Below are positions 61,414 through 64,000 of a stretch of DNA of 64,000 nucleotides, one piece after another. A model generated the notes under the pieces. That model did not search any database, was not told the origin of the DNA, and was given only the letters and a program-made list of their open reading frames with translations. The DNA lies in assembly GCF_020618475.1 (NCBI RefSeq), contig NZ_CP085335.1, forward strand, positions 992,001 to 1,056,000. Direction: 5' to 3'. Source of the DNA: Haladaptatus halobius (GTDB taxonomy: Archaea; Halobacteriota; Halobacteria; Halobacteriales; Haladaptataceae). Both the position numbers and the translations under genes were made by a program. Position 1 is the stretch's first letter. Each line of letters opens with the position of its first letter.

Positions 61414-64000
61414 ATGAGTGACGACAATAGCAACTCAGGCGGGCGTATCGGCCTTGAAACAATCATTCCTCAGGAAACGACCGGGAGCGTCTTCGCGACG
61501 GTGCTCGGGCTTTCCATCGGGGAGCTAGCTCTAGTTGTCCTCCCTACCGCTCTCTTAGCCTACATCGAACTGACGTATGTCTCGGTGCCGGTGATGTGGT
61601 TCTTCATCTCGGTGGGGGGACTGGCGGGCGGGCTGTACTTCGCCGTCAAACGAACGCCGTGGTACGCGACACCGCTCGAGACGATCTCGAAGAAGTTCGA
61701 CTACCTTCGCTCGCGCTTCCGCATGCCGCTCGTGGGCCCGGACGCGGCGGACGTCCCCGGTGTGACGGGCGTGCATCCCGAATATGATGCACTCGAAACT
61801 GACGATGGGACACTCTTCACGCACGTCACGGTTGACCTCCAGAACGTTTCGGAACATGACCGGGCAGAATGGATTCTCGACGCCGCAAGCCTCGCGAACG
61901 GCATCAACAAGCACATCGCACAGGCCGAGTCCGACGGTTTCGACGTGAAGATTCACCTGCCACAGACGCCTCCGCGCGATATCTCACAAACGGACGCCCT
62001 TGACGAAGCGGCCTTTGACGAGACGCTTCCCCAGGCGGCGCGTGAGTATGCGAGTTCGCAAGCAGAGCACTACGTCGAGTGGCTGGCAACGTCGGGGATG
62101 ATGGAACGAACGTGTACCATCGTCGTCTGGATAGCCCCGCATGAAGTTGAGACGCCGACCGTCGATTCAGGATACATCGCCCAACTTGCCGACCTCTTTG
62201 GCTCCGGTGTCTTCTCGGCGGGCGATGTAACGAAGGACAATCAAGCCGTCGCCCTCGATCACCGGGTTGAGACGGTACAGAAAGCAGTTGCGAGTGTGTC
62301 AAACGGAACGCGCCTCTCTGCCGATGAGAGCGTGGCCTACCTCCGACAGTTCTGGTTGGACGAACAGACGCCGTTCAGCTACTCCAAGATCACCTCTGAC
62401 GCGCCGATACCAGATACTGCATACGTCAGTGGCGACCGCGATGAGAGCGACGAGACGGGCGCTGACGACGACCAGGACGGATGGCCACAGAAACTCCAGC
62501 CAGTACGCGACTGGTTTGCCCAACAGACGTCCTCGAATGCACGCGAACGGGCGATCTACGGCCCGGCGAACGTCAACGAGCAGGTCAACAGTGTGGGTGT
62601 CAACGACGACTTTTACACGAGCAGCCTGTGGGTTGTTGGCTGGCCGTCGTCGCCCTCTCCCGGCTTCCTGACCGATGCTCTCACTGTTCCCGGTGTCCGA
62701 CTCGACACGTCTCTCTACGTCCACGCAACGGACTACCGGGAGAAGATGGACGAACTCGCCACCGACCAGGAGTGGCTATCGGCGATGGGTATCGAGAAGG
62801 AAGGGAAGCAGGCAAAGGCCGATGACGCGGACGTCGCCGCCACACAGAAGATTATCCTTCGCGATCACATGCGCGATAACGGTGTCGAGTGCTCGGAGGT
62901 GTCGATGGTCGTCACCGTGCGGGCAGACACCCGAGAAAAAGCCTTGCAACTCCGCAAGCACGTCAAGACGGAGTTCTTGGGACCGAACGATATCGTGGCG
63001 ACCGAGGCGGACGACCGCCAGCTCGCCGCGATGAAAACCACGAGTCCAACGCCCGGGGACGCGTTCGACGATGCCTCACAGAACGACACGCGATTCGAGA
63101 TGCCCTCCGACACGTTGGGAGCCATGTTCCCGATGGCGGGCGGGTATCAGACCCACGAATCGGGGACTATCTACGGGATGGCACTCGTGCGCTCCGGCGC
63201 ACCACTCGGGTTACTGCAGGTTGACCGCCGGACGCTGTCGGTCCCCCATCGGTTCTGGGTTGGTCGGTCGGGATCCGGCAAGTCGTTCAACATTAAGGAT
63301 TTGCTGATTGCCGATATGCTCCGCAAGCGCAACCTCCGAACCATCATCGTCGATATCGCTCGCGGGTTCGATGGCGTGGTTGAGATATTCGACGGCGGAA
63401 AGGTCGTCGTCGGTGAGACGAACATCAACCCGTTCGAGGTCCGTGCTCCCGGCGAACACGGGGAGGGCTTCACGGCTGACCTCTCCTCGAAGATCAACCT
63501 CATCGCTGATATGTTCTATCTGTACCTGCAGGAGAACGCGACGGATCCCGAAGAACTCCGTGCGACACTCGTCGACCTGATTCGAAAAACGTACTCACAG
63601 GCGGGGATCACCGACGACCCACAGACGCACTCGAAGGAGAAGTCACCGACGATGGTTGACTTCTTCAGCGTTCTTGGCGACGCTGCGAACAATCCCGAGG
63701 ACTACACGACGGAAGGAACGGACGTCGAGGTCGAGGACATGATCGAGCATGCGGGGACGCTGCTCACGGCACTTCGGCCGTTCAAGCCGACGCCCGACGA
63801 CGAACCCGATGCCGCCTTTGAGTGGATGAGCGGTGAGTCGGATGTCGATCTCTCTTCACGCGTGCTCTACTTCGATATGCAGAAGTTCGAGGGGAAGCCC
63901 GCCGTCGAGAAGGGGATGGCGATGGCCTACATCCTCTCCATCGCCCCGGAAGTGGCGAAACAGACGAACAACTACGTGGATGTCGTCATCGACGAAGCAC
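61414..64000 (+). CDS. VirB4/TraC-like conjugation ATPase (3' end outside window)
   Basis: 862 codons visible, open at the right edge. N-terminal pair of membrane helices (ALVVLPTALLAYIELTYVSV, VMWFFISVGGLAGGLYFAV), reminiscent of VirB3/PrgI fused to VirB4, then a long N-domain and the ATPase domain with Walker A WVGRSGSGKSFNIKDLLIAD at about residue 615 and Walker B YVDVVIDEA at the very end. It should power assembly of, and transfer through, a conjugative channel at the membrane. The acidic spacer DRDESDETGADDDQDGW splits the N-domain. With the two preceding genes it forms a transfer operon. Confidence 0.9.
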   Translation, partial: MSDDNSNSGGRIGLETIIPQETTGSVFATVLGLSIGELALVVLPTALLAYIELTYVSVPVMWFFISVGGLAGGLYFAVKRTPWYATPLETISKKFDYLRSRFRMPLVGPDAADVPGVTGVHPEYDALETDDGTLFTHVTVDLQNVSEHDRAEWILDAASLANGINKHIAQAESDGFDVKIHLPQTPPRDISQTDALDEAAFDETLPQAAREYASSQAEHYVEWLATSGMMERTCTIVVWIAPHEVETPTVDSGYIAQLADLFGSGVFSAGDVTKDNQAVALDHRVETVQKAVASVSNGTRLSADESVAYLRQFWLDEQTPFSYSKITSDAPIPDTAYVSGDRDESDETGADDDQDGWPQKLQPVRDWFAQQTSSNARERAIYGPANVNEQVNSVGVNDDFYTSSLWVVGWPSSPSPGFLTDALTVPGVRLDTSLYVHATDYREKMDELATDQEWLSAMGIEKEGKQAKADDADVAATQKIILRDHMRDNGVECSEVSMVVTVRADTREKALQLRKHVKTEFLGPNDIVATEADDRQLAAMKTTSPTPGDAFDDASQNDTRFEMPSDTLGAMFPMAGGYQTHESGTIYGMALVRSGAPLGLLQVDRRTLSVPHRFWVGRSGSGKSFNIKDLLIADMLRKRNLRTIIVDIARGFDGVVEIFDGGKVVVGETNINPFEVRAPGEHGEGFTADLSSKINLIADMFYLYLQENATDPEELRATLVDLIRKTYSQAGITDDPQTHSKEKSPTMVDFFSVLGDAANNPEDYTTEGTDVEVEDMIEHAGTLLTALRPFKPTPDDEPDAAFEWMSGESDVDLSSRVLYFDMQKFEGKPAVEKGMAMAYILSIAPEVAKQTNNYVDVVIDEA

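Overview
The window looks like DNA of a haloarchaeon (class Halobacteria; genus not determinable from the sequence). Most genes are GC-rich and encode strongly acidic proteins, start sites are often leaderless or preceded by TATA-like boxes, and the families present (gamma-glutamylcysteine ligase, DUF5518 protein, SWIM zinc-finger proteins, Lrp/AsnC regulator, a haloarchaeal-type tyrosine recombinase) fit that group. The sequence alternates between ordinary GC-rich genes, an AT-rich island (about 16.8-21.2 kb) and several stretches of decayed genes.

Layout. 1-12 kb: a truncated acyl-CoA synthetase, a GNAT acetyltransferase, a remnant of a polytopic membrane protein, and a very long but broken GH97 glycosidase gene; then a decayed zone (7-9.7 kb); then three genes (GNAT, TetR, EamA transporter) whose upstream regions share one palindromic operator. 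12.7-16.7 kb: a tyrosine integrase and an opposing chain of tightly overlapping small genes, as at the end of an integrated element. 16.8-21.2 kb: an AT-rich island holding a winged-helix regulator and a four-gene block: a divergent RuBisCO-family protein, a three-helix membrane protein, a GNAT-like protein and a double-ASCH protein. 21.7-28.6 kb: a defence-island-like zone with an HNH nuclease, a DUF6884 protein with a double GIY-YIG protein, a TIR-like (DUF1863) protein overlapping a membrane protein, a phage-head-morphogenesis-like protein and at least five broken genes.

28.9-49.8 kb is one operon of five very large proteins (861, 1237, 1384, 2547 and 913 residues) in which each stop codon overlaps the next start. 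It includes a DUF6603 protein, a protein with a hydrophobic hairpin and a protein carrying a lamin-tail-like domain plus a C-terminal DUF4870-like membrane domain. The proteins resemble an uncharacterised set I recall from bacteria; no function can be assigned, but the arrangement implies a stoichiometric, probably membrane-attached assembly.

49.9-56 kb: two degraded SWIM-domain genes, regulators, a DUF5518 protein, gamma-glutamylcysteine ligase and a site-2-type metalloprotease with CBS domains. 56.3-64 kb: an SNase-like lipoprotein, a striking 1.1-kb noncoding array of short motifs spaced at about 50 bp, a winged-helix regulator, two small genes, and then a conjugation (type IV secretion-like) operon: pilin-like protein, VirB6-like membrane protein and VirB4-like ATPase that runs off the right edge. 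Integrase on the left and transfer genes on the right suggest that much of the window is an integrative conjugative element or a plasmid-derived region, though this is inference.

The strongest candidates for undescribed biology are the five-gene giant-protein operon, the RuBisCO-like/GNAT/ASCH block, and the ~50-bp-phased motif array beside the transfer genes.
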